This document shows, one piece after another, positions 15,051-23,816 of a DNA stretch of 35,004 nt (position 1 is its first letter; the number at the start of each line of letters is the position of its first letter). Made by a program: the position numbers and the translations under genes. The notes beneath the pieces are model-generated. The model saw nothing but the letters and a program-made list of their open reading frames with translations, was not told where the DNA came from and searched no databases. The stretch is from JBGQBN01 sp041494805 (GTDB lineage Bacteria; Acidobacteriota; Terriglobia; Terriglobales; Acidobacteriaceae). Location: NCBI GenBank assembly GCA_041494805.1, contig JBGQBN010000044.1:1-35004 (forward strand), written 5' to 3'.

Positions 15051-15064
15051 ACCCTAAATAGGGT
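15051..15064. repeat. Short perfect inverted repeat upstream of the repeat-protein gene
   Basis: ACCCTA and TAGGGT flank AA, about 20 bp before the 15030 start and 9 bp after the end of the beta-helix gene (15073). It could be an operator or a small RNA stem. There is no other support. Confidence 0.3.
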
Positions 15065-15072
15065 TTGACACT

Positions 15073-17583
15073 CTACGGCGTGATCGAGAACACCGTATTT
15101 GCTCCATCCGAACTGTCCTGAAACACTTTGTCCCGGGCAATCACCCTGACCCGGACGTCGGGAATGCCCGAACTTGCGGGCAACTGCCAGTTGAAACTTC
15201 GGGCCGCGGCGCCGAGATCGGTTGTGATCAGATGAAAGGTCTCTCCGCCATCGGTTGAGACCTGGATGTCAAACGATCGCAGTCCTTGCGGAGCCGAGGC
15301 CGTCCAGGCAATGGGAACCACACTTCCACCCGCAAATGTCGATCCCGGGGTGGGCGAAGTGAGATGTACCACGGGAGCTTGCAGTCCCAGCGCGGGGTCC
15401 GGGCGAATGGAAAAGTAGGTGTTAGAAAAGAACCATTCGATGTCATTCGAATTGGTAGAGGACAGAACCGCCAGCCGGGCGGTGTCGGTACTCAGGATCG
15501 GGAGTTTCGCATTTCCTCCGAAGAGGCTAACCAACCCCCCGTCAGATTCGAGAAAGATGAAGGCTTCGGTGTTGCCGCCGTTGGCGCTTCCCGTCCAGGT
15601 GATCTTGGGTGCCGGATGGCCTCCGATGAAGGTCTGGCCTGAGTAGTCGGAAGTGATCCGAATGTTGCCGGTGATATTTCCCGTGGGCACGATGAGCGGA
15701 GTCTGATCCCAGTCCTGTTGTCCGCTCGAATCGATCGCCACAATGCGTAGGAACTGATTGATGTTGGTGGCTTGGAAGGGCACCGAGGGGATGGTTACTT
15801 CCATCGAAGTCGTCGAGGGCGGAAGATTATCGGCGAGAACAATGGGATTGGCGAATGAGGTGTCGAAGTCAGAAGTCGTGGGAGAGAATAGGATACGCTG
15901 GCTGGCCACCGTTTGGCGGTTGGACACACTCCACCGCAAGATGACCTTTTCACCGGAATGCGCCATGAACTCCGGCGGTCGGATGATGGTCGTAAGGCCG
16001 TACCAGCTAAAACCGAAGGGCACCATGCGCACGACCGGCGGGTTGTTCGCCATATCTGGCGGCGCGGTCAAGAATGGCTTGAACGTGATGTCGCCGCTGA
16101 TGGGATCTCCCTGCCCTCCCGGATTCGATGGCGTTTTCGGACCGGTGGGAGAGCCCCAATAGTTGAGTTCAGCTGGAGCCGTGGGCCCGTTATTCTCGGC
16201 TGCCATGCCGTTGCCCTGAAACCAGCTCCCCGTCAAATTGGGAGCGCTCATGACAAGAGTTCCTAACGGCGTGGCCTGCGCACCCGTCGTGTTGTTGAAC
16301 AGACGCGTCTTGCTTAGAGTAAGAGTGCCGAAGGTATTCGTATTCGCGGCAATCTGATTGTTCTGGAGAAGCGAATTCGAGATCTGCAAAAAGTTCTCGG
16401 TGTTTATCACTCCAAACTGGCCGTGCTTTATGACCACGTAGTCCAGGTGTGAGCCTTCCGTGTAATTGCCGTCGAATAACAGTCCACTCCACGGTATCGA
16501 TGGGTTGAGCGCATCAAACGTGATCATCTTGCTCGGCAGACCGTTAGCGATCAGCCGCCGTGTGGATACGATACTCAGGCCGGCGAGACCCGTGACGGTT
16601 CGGTCGAATTTCACGGTCACGCCTGGGTCGATGGTCAACGGGCCGCCACCATTTATTAAGTCAGTGACCAGGTAGGGTAGTCCCAGATTGGCCCAGCGCA
16701 TGACTCCCTGGCCGCCCCCGTCGTGAGCCCAAATCATGTTGTTCGTGTTTCCAGAGAGCGGGACAACCGACGATGGCAACAACCCGCCCTCCACATCAAC
16801 CGGATAGAGGTTTCCTTGCAGCACATTCCTTGAGCCCAGAAGAAAACTCCCACCCGTCAGGCTGATCCCGCCAGCTGTGGTCACATTCGAAGCGTGGATG
16901 CCATCCACAAGAAGCGGTTGGATGGCTTCGAAGGTCTCCCGAAGAATTGCGAGAGGCTGGCCGTCAAACGTATTGGTGCCCAACAAGCGAACGTAACCAC
17001 GCAATGTCTGCGCCGTTGTATTCGTGAAACTGGAATCCTTGAGCAGCAGATAGGAATCGGTGATTTGCATTTGAGTACTAGTGAAGGCGCAGCGCGTCAG
17101 CTTTATGACTGGAGGCAGAGACGGAAGCAAAATATCGGGCGTAAAGATAAGGCCATCCCCTGAAAAATTCGAATCAGAAATGGTGATTCTGCCTGGTCCC
17201 GGCCGAATCTGTCCGCCCACATCCGTGAAGGACATCACTAAGATGCCGCGGTCCACCGTAATCGCTGGAGGGAAGACAGCTTGAGCAGTAATCGAAATGT
17301 GGCTGGCAGATTGACCTTGTGCATTCAGGGCGCCCGAAACGGTCAGGGTGTGCCCTTGGAACTGGAGCTGTACGCCGGGCTGCACAATGACCTTTCCACC
17401 CTTCGGTATGGTCAGGTCGACACAAATCTGGAATGGACTGTTGGCCACCAGCCAAGTGACGGTTTGTCCCGGCGCAGGAATGGGAGGCTGGTTGCAGACT
17501 GCGGAGGCGTGTGTAGCCCCCAAGAAGCTGATTGCGAAGAAGAGAACGGTGAACTTAGTACGATGAATGATCGGATATTGCAT
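15073..17583 (-). CDS. Large secreted right-handed beta-helix protein with C-terminal Ig/Fn3-like domains
   Basis: 836 residues. A signal peptide (about 1-28, ATHASA) precedes a region of short beta-strand repeats with many Asn/Thr/Gly turns (LTVSGALNAQGQ, ISDSNFSGDGL, LDYVVIKHGQFG, ISNSLLQNNQI), as in parallel beta-helix proteins, to about residue 510. Two or three beta-sandwich segments follow, ending with HLTSPTPGSTFAGGSVVPIAWTAS and STDGGETFHLI, which resemble Ig/Fn3 modules. No catalytic residues of a polysaccharide lyase are evident. GAGG lies 6 bp before ATG 17583. It is probably an extracellular or surface protein with carbohydrate-binding or adhesive character (inference). Confidence 0.7.
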   Translation of the reverse strand: MQYPIIHRTKFTVLFFAISFLGATHASAVCNQPPIPAPGQTVTWLVANSPFQICVDLTIPKGGKVIVQPGVQLQFQGHTLTVSGALNAQGQSASHISITAQAVFPPAITVDRGILVMSFTDVGGQIRPGPGRITISDSNFSGDGLIFTPDILLPSLPPVIKLTRCAFTSTQMQITDSYLLLKDSSFTNTTAQTLRGYVRLLGTNTFDGQPLAILRETFEAIQPLLVDGIHASNVTTAGGISLTGGSFLLGSRNVLQGNLYPVDVEGGLLPSSVVPLSGNTNNMIWAHDGGGQGVMRWANLGLPYLVTDLINGGGPLTIDPGVTVKFDRTVTGLAGLSIVSTRRLIANGLPSKMITFDALNPSIPWSGLLFDGNYTEGSHLDYVVIKHGQFGVINTENFLQISNSLLQNNQIAANTNTFGTLTLSKTRLFNNTTGAQATPLGTLVMSAPNLTGSWFQGNGMAAENNGPTAPAELNYWGSPTGPKTPSNPGGQGDPISGDITFKPFLTAPPDMANNPPVVRMVPFGFSWYGLTTIIRPPEFMAHSGEKVILRWSVSNRQTVASQRILFSPTTSDFDTSFANPIVLADNLPPSTTSMEVTIPSVPFQATNINQFLRIVAIDSSGQQDWDQTPLIVPTGNITGNIRITSDYSGQTFIGGHPAPKITWTGSANGGNTEAFIFLESDGGLVSLFGGNAKLPILSTDTARLAVLSSTNSNDIEWFFSNTYFSIRPDPALGLQAPVVHLTSPTPGSTFAGGSVVPIAWTASAPQGLRSFDIQVSTDGGETFHLITTDLGAAARSFNWQLPASSGIPDVRVRVIARDKVFQDSSDGANTVFSITP

Positions 17584-17688
17584 ATGTCCTCACCCCATGT
17601 TGCGAATCAAACTGTTTTCCACTAACCAAGGGCTCAAAGTTTCGAGCGTGTGTCGCCGCCTGAACCGTCGACCCACACATCCGCCCAC

Positions 17689-19182
17689 TCAAGGCCCCAC
17701 TGTCAGTGTTACCGCCGACCCCGCGCCATCTTTCCCGGAAGCCCAGAGCTTGACTGATCCGGTGAAGATCGTGCTCGCCTTCCCTACGAACCTTACCTGC
17801 TTCGCCCCTGCGCGAACTGTGACGAAAGCCTTCACGGTTACCAGTGCAGCGTTCGTGTTGGACAAGTCCACAATCAATCCGCCAGGGGGAGCCGGTCCAC
17901 TGAGAATTACCTTACCGGTCGTCTTACCGCCCGGCGGGACCGGGTTCGGCGTGAACGTGAAGGAAGCAATGACGGGCCGCGCTCTCGGATCGAGACGGAA
18001 AATCGTCCCCTTATTGTTCGCACCACCGAAAACGGTAGTTCCATAGAGGTTGCCATCTTTCCCCTGGAGCAGACCCGCGTAGGGCGTTGCGCCGTCAGAG
18101 CCCGTAAAGGTGCGCAGGACCTCGACTGCTCCATTTGCGTTCATGCGGAACACGGTGCCCTTCACATTTGAAGACATGACCGGCAGGCCATCGAGCGAAT
18201 TGGTGCCGTAAAACACTCCGTTTGAAGCCAACAGCAACCCTGCTTCCGACATCATGCCCTCCGGGCCATAACCAGCTGTGTTGAAGACATGGACTACGCT
18301 GTAGTTGTCGCCCGTATCGATCTTGAACGCCGCTCCGCCAAGGGAAAGCCAGCCGCCGCCCTGGGTGGTCCCGTAGAGGGACCCGTCCGGTCCTCGAACC
18401 AGTTCTCCCGCGGGCTCGAACTCCGAGCCGCCGTTAAAGAAGTGAAGGACCGTCACGTTGCCTGCACGATCCATCTTGAAAACGGTTCCGCAGGTGTCTT
18501 TGAAATGGGGATACAGGAAGCAGCCCGAAAAACCGCCGAGAGAAGCTGTACCGTAGAAGTTGCCCAGGTCATCCTCGACCAATGGCCCGTTGAGTCCGAG
18601 GCCCTCGCTGCCGTCGAAGGTGTGTAGGGTGGTGACATTGCCCGCAGTGTCAGCGCGATAGATCGAGGAGTATGTCGTGCCGTAGAAAAAGCCGTTGCGG
18701 CCCAGCAGCAGACGGCCCGTAGGATACAGCCCGTCCGTGGTTCCGAAATTGTGCAACAAAGTGAAATTGCCTGTGGTATCAATCCGGAACAGCGTGCCGC
18801 AGCTATTGGCGAATCCGCAGCCGGTCGGCGGACCACTCCCATAGGTGGATGCGACGCCGTACAACAGGCCATCCGGGGTTTGCACCAGCCCCCTCAAAAA
18901 TCCGCCCTCAAGTGGGATCATCTGGTGCAGGACCGTGTATTGTCCTGCCGCGTCGATCTTGAAGATCACGCCGCACCCGAACTGATCGGGGCAGCCGTCG
19001 GGAAGCCCGCCAAAAGCTGTCGTCCCGTAAATGTTGCCATCCATGCCTTGAATCAGACGGGCCTCAGGAGCAAGGCCATCGGAACCGTCAAAGGAATGGA
19101 GTACCTTGAAAGCCTGCGCGAAAACCACTTGCGTCAAGCAAGCTGTCAAGACCAGAGAGAGTAAGTTCTTGGTTCGCTTCAT
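17689..19182 (-). CDS. Secreted GxLYGTT-repeat (TIGR03803-type) protein with C-terminal Ig-like domain
   Basis: 497 residues, signal peptide about 1-22 (LTQVVFAQ), GGGAGGT 8 bp before ATG 19182. About eight propeller-like repeats of the form DxxGNLYGTTxxGG...GTxFRxD..GxxTVLHxFxGxDG run to about residue 400. Cysteine pairs in several repeats (PDGCPDQFGC, GCGFANSC, SGCFLYPHFKDTC) suggest disulfides. The tail (SFTFTPNPVPPGGKTTGKV to TLTVGP) is an Ig-like domain of the kind that ends many acidobacterial secreted proteins. Function is unknown. It differs from the 13777-15030 protein by lacking the WTETVLYSF strands, so the two are not recent copies. Confidence 0.8.
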   Translation of the reverse strand: MKRTKNLLSLVLTACLTQVVFAQAFKVLHSFDGSDGLAPEARLIQGMDGNIYGTTAFGGLPDGCPDQFGCGVIFKIDAAGQYTVLHQMIPLEGGFLRGLVQTPDGLLYGVASTYGSGPPTGCGFANSCGTLFRIDTTGNFTLLHNFGTTDGLYPTGRLLLGRNGFFYGTTYSSIYRADTAGNVTTLHTFDGSEGLGLNGPLVEDDLGNFYGTASLGGFSGCFLYPHFKDTCGTVFKMDRAGNVTVLHFFNGGSEFEPAGELVRGPDGSLYGTTQGGGWLSLGGAAFKIDTGDNYSVVHVFNTAGYGPEGMMSEAGLLLASNGVFYGTNSLDGLPVMSSNVKGTVFRMNANGAVEVLRTFTGSDGATPYAGLLQGKDGNLYGTTVFGGANNKGTIFRLDPRARPVIASFTFTPNPVPPGGKTTGKVILSGPAPPGGLIVDLSNTNAALVTVKAFVTVRAGAKQVRFVGKASTIFTGSVKLWASGKDGAGSAVTLTVGP

Positions 19183-19210
19183 ATATGTCCACCTCCCAGA
19201 GTTCTGTGGA

Positions 19211-19235
19211 CGCGGGTTCTAACGCAGACCCCGCG
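19211..19235. repeat. Hairpin-forming inverted repeat before the 19182 gene
   Basis: CGCGGG (19211-19216) pairs with CCCGCG (19230-19235). An inner TCT/AGA stem leaves a small loop. It lies between the remnant gene ending at 19247 and the start at 19182, so it could be a terminator for the former or a leader stem for the latter. Confidence 0.4.
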
Positions 19236-19246
19236 CCCTCAAGTGA

Positions 19247-19463
19247 TTACTGAACGGTGATCGTCACCGTGGCCGTGTTGCTGGATGCCAGACCATGCTT
19301 TACGTGACTCCGATGTCTACGGTGTTACGGTCAACGTCGCTTTCTTCATCACTCCAGCATACGAAAATGAAGTCGCCGACGCGCCAGTCGCGAACGCGGT
19401 GGCCGCGATGACCGCGGCGAAGACCGGTAGAAACAAACTCACAGTTCTTGTGATCCGTATCAT
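19247..19463 (-). pseudogene. Collapsed Ig-like secreted protein gene (48-residue remnant plus out-of-frame tail)
   Basis: From ATG 19463 a 48-codon frame runs to TAG at 19317. It encodes a signal-peptide-like start (TRTVSLFLPVFAAVIAATAFATG) joined directly to SYAGVMKKATLTVTP, the last strand of an acidobacterial Ig-like domain. After that stop, a further stretch down to TAA at 19247 reads SSNTATVTITVQ in another frame, also a typical Ig-domain end. I infer a gene that lost nearly all its middle by internal deletion and then acquired a frameshift. A genuine 48-residue secreted peptide is possible but less likely. There is no convincing ribosome binding site. Confidence 0.45.
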
Positions 19464-19564
19464 GGCATTAGTCGCCTTGGTTGCTAGACGCGGCCTCTAC
19501 ATCCATGCAGCCCAGTAGTTTCGACCCGAAAAACCAGTCCATCGGAACAGCTCATCCTCGAATG

Positions 19565-20371
19565 CTAGAATCCCCACGTTTTTCCCCAATCGAATGTCGA
19601 ATAGCTCAGCACCGGATCAATGATTAGCGTTTCTTTTGAATCGTAGGCTCCGAGCGCAAAGCCAACGTGGTTCTTGCCCGTCAGCACGTAGCGAACGTCG
19701 ACGAAGTGTTTGCTTCCGCCGTCTTGCTGATACGCGACCGGCTTGTGAAAACACATTTGTCCGTTTGCGGCTTGCAACGCCAGTTCTCCCTGGGGATTCA
19801 CTTTGATGCGTCTTGCCCCCTTGAACTCGATCGCGATAACTTTGGGCACCGCCCCCGGATGCACGACAAAGTCGTATTCCAGTTGGCCCTGGATGCCGTG
19901 GTAAACAAGATCAATGCCTGGATAAATGTTTTCGTATTGCACCTTTCCGAAATTTGGAATATTGGTGTGCCACTTCTTGGGATCGCTGCCAAGGAAGTAG
20001 CTGCTCCTCCCGGGGAGTTCGTCTTTTCCGCTAATCTGTGCCGCCGGGTTGGCGCCCACTACATTCATCGTGACGACGTCCGATTCTTTCGGCGCAAGCT
20101 CACCGTCTGCACCGGCGTTCTGGAAAGAAAACACGGCGTTGCGGGGCGTAAGGAACAGGTTGTATCCCGATCCGCGAGCCATGAATTTCACCTGACCGCC
20201 GGTCTGGCCCTGGTTGGGTTCGAAGCTGATAGGGGCCTGGAAGTAGTTGGCGAGTATCCCGTGTGCCTTGGGGCGTGTAGGTTCGTCCTGAGGTCCTGCA
20301 CTGAACGCCGCCACTGCGAGCAGCAGCATCACCCCGATGAAATAAAGAAAGACGGGCTTCGCGGCTGGCAT
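19565..20371 (-). CDS. Exported DUF7948-like protein, truncated before its beta-propeller (SBBP) repeats
   Basis: 268 residues with a signal peptide or anchor (about 8-25). The sequence follows the N-terminal domain of large acidobacterial/cyanobacterial SBBP proteins: SFEPNQGQ, VKFMARGSGYNLFLT, YENIYPGIDLVYHG, LEYDFVVHPGA, GELAL, VAYQ, IDPVLSYSTF. In full-length relatives the last motif leads into STYLGGSGxD propeller repeats of several hundred residues. Here it ends after ten residues (DWGKTWGF, stop). AGGAGGA precedes ATG 20371. It may survive as a short secreted protein, but it looks truncated. It is transcribed away from the winged-helix/TPR regulator. Confidence 0.7.
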   Translation of the reverse strand: MPAAKPVFLYFIGVMLLLAVAAFSAGPQDEPTRPKAHGILANYFQAPISFEPNQGQTGGQVKFMARGSGYNLFLTPRNAVFSFQNAGADGELAPKESDVVTMNVVGANPAAQISGKDELPGRSSYFLGSDPKKWHTNIPNFGKVQYENIYPGIDLVYHGIQGQLEYDFVVHPGAVPKVIAIEFKGARRIKVNPQGELALQAANGQMCFHKPVAYQQDGGSKHFVDVRYVLTGKNHVGFALGAYDSKETLIIDPVLSYSTFDWGKTWGF

Positions 20372-20648
20372 GATCTTCCTCCTGGTTATGTGGGCCCGAG
20401 AAAAGTTGACCTCGCGCGGTCACTGGGCATTTACAGGTACCCACGGGGTGCGGCGCAAGCGATTGCTTGGTGAAACCTATGTGACCACGTAAGCTGCTGA
20501 AATCGCGCATGTTTTGTCCTCCTCCGGTGGGGACCCCGTGATGTGACCAGGTTGGCTTTGGAGACAATGTTTTGACAATTGGCCGGTCCGGAAATGAGTT
20601 AGACTTTCTCGGCAGCGCTTGGGGCAGCCTGTGATGCCCGCCTGACTA

Positions 20649-23453
20649 TTGGTGGAAGAACAAAGAGAAACCGCCGGGGAGTTGTCCGTTTCGACCGATC
20701 TGGTTCGCTTTGGTCCCTACCAGATTGACCGCCACACGGGAGAGGTGCGCAAACATCATCTGAGGATCAGGTTGTCCGGCCAGCCTTTCGAGGTGCTCAA
20801 CTTGCTGCTGGAGCGCCCGGGTGAGGTCGTGACCCGCGAGGAAATACGGCAGCGGCTCTGGGCGGGAAACATTTTTGTCGATTTCGAGCGCAGCCTGAAC
20901 AGCGCGGTCAAGAAGCTTCGACGTGCATTAAACGACAGTCCAGACAATCCCCGCTACATCGAAACTCTGCCTAGAAAAGGCTACCGCTTCATCGGCACCA
21001 TCGAGCCGGAACCAGCCAGGACGACGGAGCCTACAGCCGAACAAGAATCGTCTGGAGCCGCCGCTCCTTTAATATCTCACGGCCTGCCGGGCGACTTGCT
21101 GGCCCACGCTGCTCACGCCGTCAGTTCGGTGCCCGATGGTGAACTGAGTTCGAATCGGCGGACATGGATAGTTGCCCTCGGGATTGCAGCCTTGATCGCG
21201 GTCAGTACATTCGTTGTTTATCGAGCCAATCGCAAGATGCAGCTTGCACCGGTGGTTGCTCCGTCCAAGAATGTAAACTCCCGCTCCTCCATAGCTGTGC
21301 TTGGGTTCAAGAATCTCTCTTCAGGGCGCGGTGACGACTGGCTCTCAACCGCGATCACCCAGATGCTCTCGACCGAACTGGCGAGTGGCGAGAAACTTCG
21401 AATCATTCCCGAAGAAACCGTTGCCCGGGCGAAGTTCGATCTCGCCTTGAAAGAGAAAGACGGCTACCCGCGCGACACGTTGCGCGCGCTCCGCACAGAT
21501 CTGGGCAGTGATTATGTGGTGGCAGGCTCCTACGTCGCTCTGGGGGACAGGAATTCGGGCCAGGTTCGCATCGACCTACGGCTTCAGGAAACAATTTCGG
21601 GAGAAACCCTCGCCAGTATCGCTGTAAGCGGAAAGCAATCGGAGATTTTCGACCTGGTAGCTCGAGCCGGCCAGGAGATGCGGACCAAACTCGGATCCAG
21701 AGTTCCGCCGGAGGGGGACGTGGACTGGCGCACTGTGCTCCCGTCCAATCCCGAAGCGGCGCGTCTCTATTCGGAGGGCTTGGCGCACTTGCGCGTTTTC
21801 GAGAATCTTGCTGCCAGCGAACAACTGCGCAAGAGCGTCACCATTGAGCCCAACTTTGCGCTTGGACATGCTGCGCTCGCTGAAGCATGGTCAGCACTCG
21901 GCTATGATGCTCGCGCTGTCGCATCGGCTCAGAAAGCTCTTTCGCTGTCGAATTCGCTACGGGAAGACGAGCGTCTCGAGATTGAAGGTCGATATTACGA
22001 ACTGAACCACGATTGGGCTGGCGCGATTGGAGTCTATCGGCATCTCTGGCAGGATTTCCAAGATGATCTCGAGTCCGGGTTGAGACTTGCTGCTGCTCAA
22101 ACCTCGGCCGGTAGCCTCAATGAAGCCTTGGCGACTCTGTCGAGCCTCCGGTCGGTTCCGGCCTCTCAGCGAGATGATCCGCGTATTGATCTCGCGGAAG
22201 CGTCGGTGGCGGCACGAAATGCAGACTACCCGCGGCAACAGGCACTTGCGGAGCAAGCCGCGAAGAAAGCGCAGTCCTCCGGAGCTCGTCTATTGCTGGC
22301 GCGTGCTCAACTGGTGAAAGGATGGGCCCTCGACGACCAGTCGCAACTAAAAGAAGCGAAGGAGGCGTACTCGACAGCGCGGCAGATTTTCGAAGAGGCC
22401 GGCGATCAAGATGGGACTGCCACTGCCCTGAACGACTTGGGAATTGTGCTGCAGAAGGAAGGAGATCTAGCCGGCGCGCGACAAAAGCTTGAGCAAGCCC
22501 GAGATCATTTCCGCCAGGTTGGGGATGAAAATGGCTTTGGTGCGGTACTGACAAACCTGGGCGAGGTTTACCGCGCCCAGGGCGAACTGGCTCAGGCGGA
22601 AGATCTCTATCGCGAAGCGCTAAATATTTTCCGCAAGACTGGCCGCAAGGAAAATGAACACGCAACCATGAATAATCTTGGCGGCGTTCTCTATCAGCGG
22701 GGCGATTTTCGAGGCGCCCGGAAAGTTCATGAAGACCTGCTCGAAATTCGGAAAGTCGTGGGCGACAGGAACGGAGTCGCGCTCTCCAAGGCGAATCTAG
22801 CGGACGTGCTCCGCGTTCAAGGCGAGTTGGATCAGGCGGTAACCTTGTACCAGCAGTCACTGGCGACTTTCAAGGAGCTGGGAGATCGCTCCTCCACCAC
22901 GGCCGCCGAAGTGTCTTTTGCGCGCGCCCTTATCGCGATGCATGATTTTGCCGCTGCACGCCGGACCTTGCAGGACGCTCTCGCTACCAACCAGGAGATT
23001 GGCGCCAAAGGCGACGCCGCTCTCGATCGTGTGCTGCTGGCGCAGGTGGCGCTCGAGGAAGGTCATCCTGAGCAATTTGACGCGTCTGTCCGATCATCGA
23101 TTGACGAACTTAAAGCCGAACGTCGCGGCGCCGATGAAATGGAAGCTCGCGCGATCGGAGCAGAGGCACTATTAAGCCAAAGTAAGACTGATGCAGCTTG
23201 GAATGCGGTGCAGAATGCGCAAGCGATTCGCAACACGGACTGGCTGGCCAAGTTTCATCTATCTGTGGTGTCTGCACAGATTGAAGCTGCACGCGGAAAT
23301 GCTCCTTCCGCGAAGCACAGGCTCGATGCTCTGGAAGCTGATGCCATACGGGTCGGCTGCGTGTCTTGTCAAGTTAAAGTTCGATCCGCTGCCGCCAAGA
23401 GCCCGAACAGCCACACTCGCGTCCTCGAAGGTGGCATCAAGTCCGCACATTAG
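20649..23453 (+). CDS. Membrane-anchored winged-helix/TPR transcriptional regulator (CadC/ToxR-like architecture)
   Basis: 934 residues. The N-terminus (about 20-118) is an OmpR/PhoB-type winged helix (FGPYQIDRHTGEVRK, LSGQPFEVLNLLLERPGEVVTREE, DFERSLNSAVKKLRRAL, ETLPRKGYRFIG). A single transmembrane helix lies near 173-191. It is followed by a periplasmic TolB/FlgO-like domain (SSIAVLGFKNLSS, YVVAGSY, about 210-350) and a long TPR array (about 370-900; clear units near ALNDLGIVLQKEGDLAGARQ and LTNLGEVYRAQGELAQAE). Such one-component regulators are abundant in Acidobacteria and sense signals outside the membrane without phosphorylation. The start is TTG 20649 or GTG 20652; neither has a clear ribosome binding site. 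It is divergent from the secreted-protein run, which it may regulate (inference). Confidence 0.85.
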   Translation: MVEEQRETAGELSVSTDLVRFGPYQIDRHTGEVRKHHLRIRLSGQPFEVLNLLLERPGEVVTREEIRQRLWAGNIFVDFERSLNSAVKKLRRALNDSPDNPRYIETLPRKGYRFIGTIEPEPARTTEPTAEQESSGAAAPLISHGLPGDLLAHAAHAVSSVPDGELSSNRRTWIVALGIAALIAVSTFVVYRANRKMQLAPVVAPSKNVNSRSSIAVLGFKNLSSGRGDDWLSTAITQMLSTELASGEKLRIIPEETVARAKFDLALKEKDGYPRDTLRALRTDLGSDYVVAGSYVALGDRNSGQVRIDLRLQETISGETLASIAVSGKQSEIFDLVARAGQEMRTKLGSRVPPEGDVDWRTVLPSNPEAARLYSEGLAHLRVFENLAASEQLRKSVTIEPNFALGHAALAEAWSALGYDARAVASAQKALSLSNSLREDERLEIEGRYYELNHDWAGAIGVYRHLWQDFQDDLESGLRLAAAQTSAGSLNEALATLSSLRSVPASQRDDPRIDLAEASVAARNADYPRQQALAEQAAKKAQSSGARLLLARAQLVKGWALDDQSQLKEAKEAYSTARQIFEEAGDQDGTATALNDLGIVLQKEGDLAGARQKLEQARDHFRQVGDENGFGAVLTNLGEVYRAQGELAQAEDLYREALNIFRKTGRKENEHATMNNLGGVLYQRGDFRGARKVHEDLLEIRKVVGDRNGVALSKANLADVLRVQGELDQAVTLYQQSLATFKELGDRSSTTAAEVSFARALIAMHDFAAARRTLQDALATNQEIGAKGDAALDRVLLAQVALEEGHPEQFDASVRSSIDELKAERRGADEMEARAIGAEALLSQSKTDAAWNAVQNAQAIRNTDWLAKFHLSVVSAQIEAARGNAPSAKHRLDALEADAIRVGCVSCQVKVRSAAAKSPNSHTRVLEGGIKSAH

Positions 23454-23816
23454 AATCGAAACAAGTAGCTGCACCTCACCCGTCAGAAGAGGGCTACTGC
23501 TCAAGATTTGAAATCGCTGATCGTTCCAGGGTCGCTGTCATCTACCAGGTCTTGCCGAAGAACAACCCGTACAGAGTCAACTGAAGTTCAGGAAGGAGTT
23601 GCAGCCCAAGAGCGAGATGCGAGACGCAGCATTCTGGACAGGACGTCCCGAGTCTTGCCCCGCGGGTCATGGGCCGGGGGGCGTTGCCACACTAGAAAAG
23701 TACCGCTGTTGCGGGATCACACCCAGGTTTGACTAGTTCCGCCGCCCAAGCGTAGGCTCTTGCGGAGCCTCGACAGGCACTTCCGGCAACCCAATGCCGG
23801 CCTACTAGGAGGAACC
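23454..23816 (+). other. Intergenic region with a structured segment before the small membrane protein
   Basis: No coding sequence is supported in these 363 bp. A weak stem (AGTAGC 23464-23469 with GCTACT 23493-23498) lies just past the regulator stop and could terminate it. Near the right end three nested stems occur: AGGCTC/GAGCCT (23754-23770), CCGGCA/TGCCGG (23783-23800) and an outer pair GTAGGC (23752-23757)/GCCTAC (23800-23805). They end 1 bp before the ribosome binding site AGGAGGA (23807-23813). A regulatory leader or small repeat element is possible. Confidence 0.4.

Noticed and set aside
20100..20510. Minus-strand frame from ATG 20510 with a strong GGAGGAGGA ribosome binding site
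   Set aside because: It overlaps the DUF7948-like gene in another frame and its translation is not protein-like. The good Shine-Dalgarno is tempting and could mark a short leader peptide, but nothing else supports it.
22117..22860. Open frame of 247 codons on the minus strand
   Set aside because: Antisense to the TPR repeats of the membrane-anchored regulator; Arg/Pro-rich translation typical of a shadow frame.
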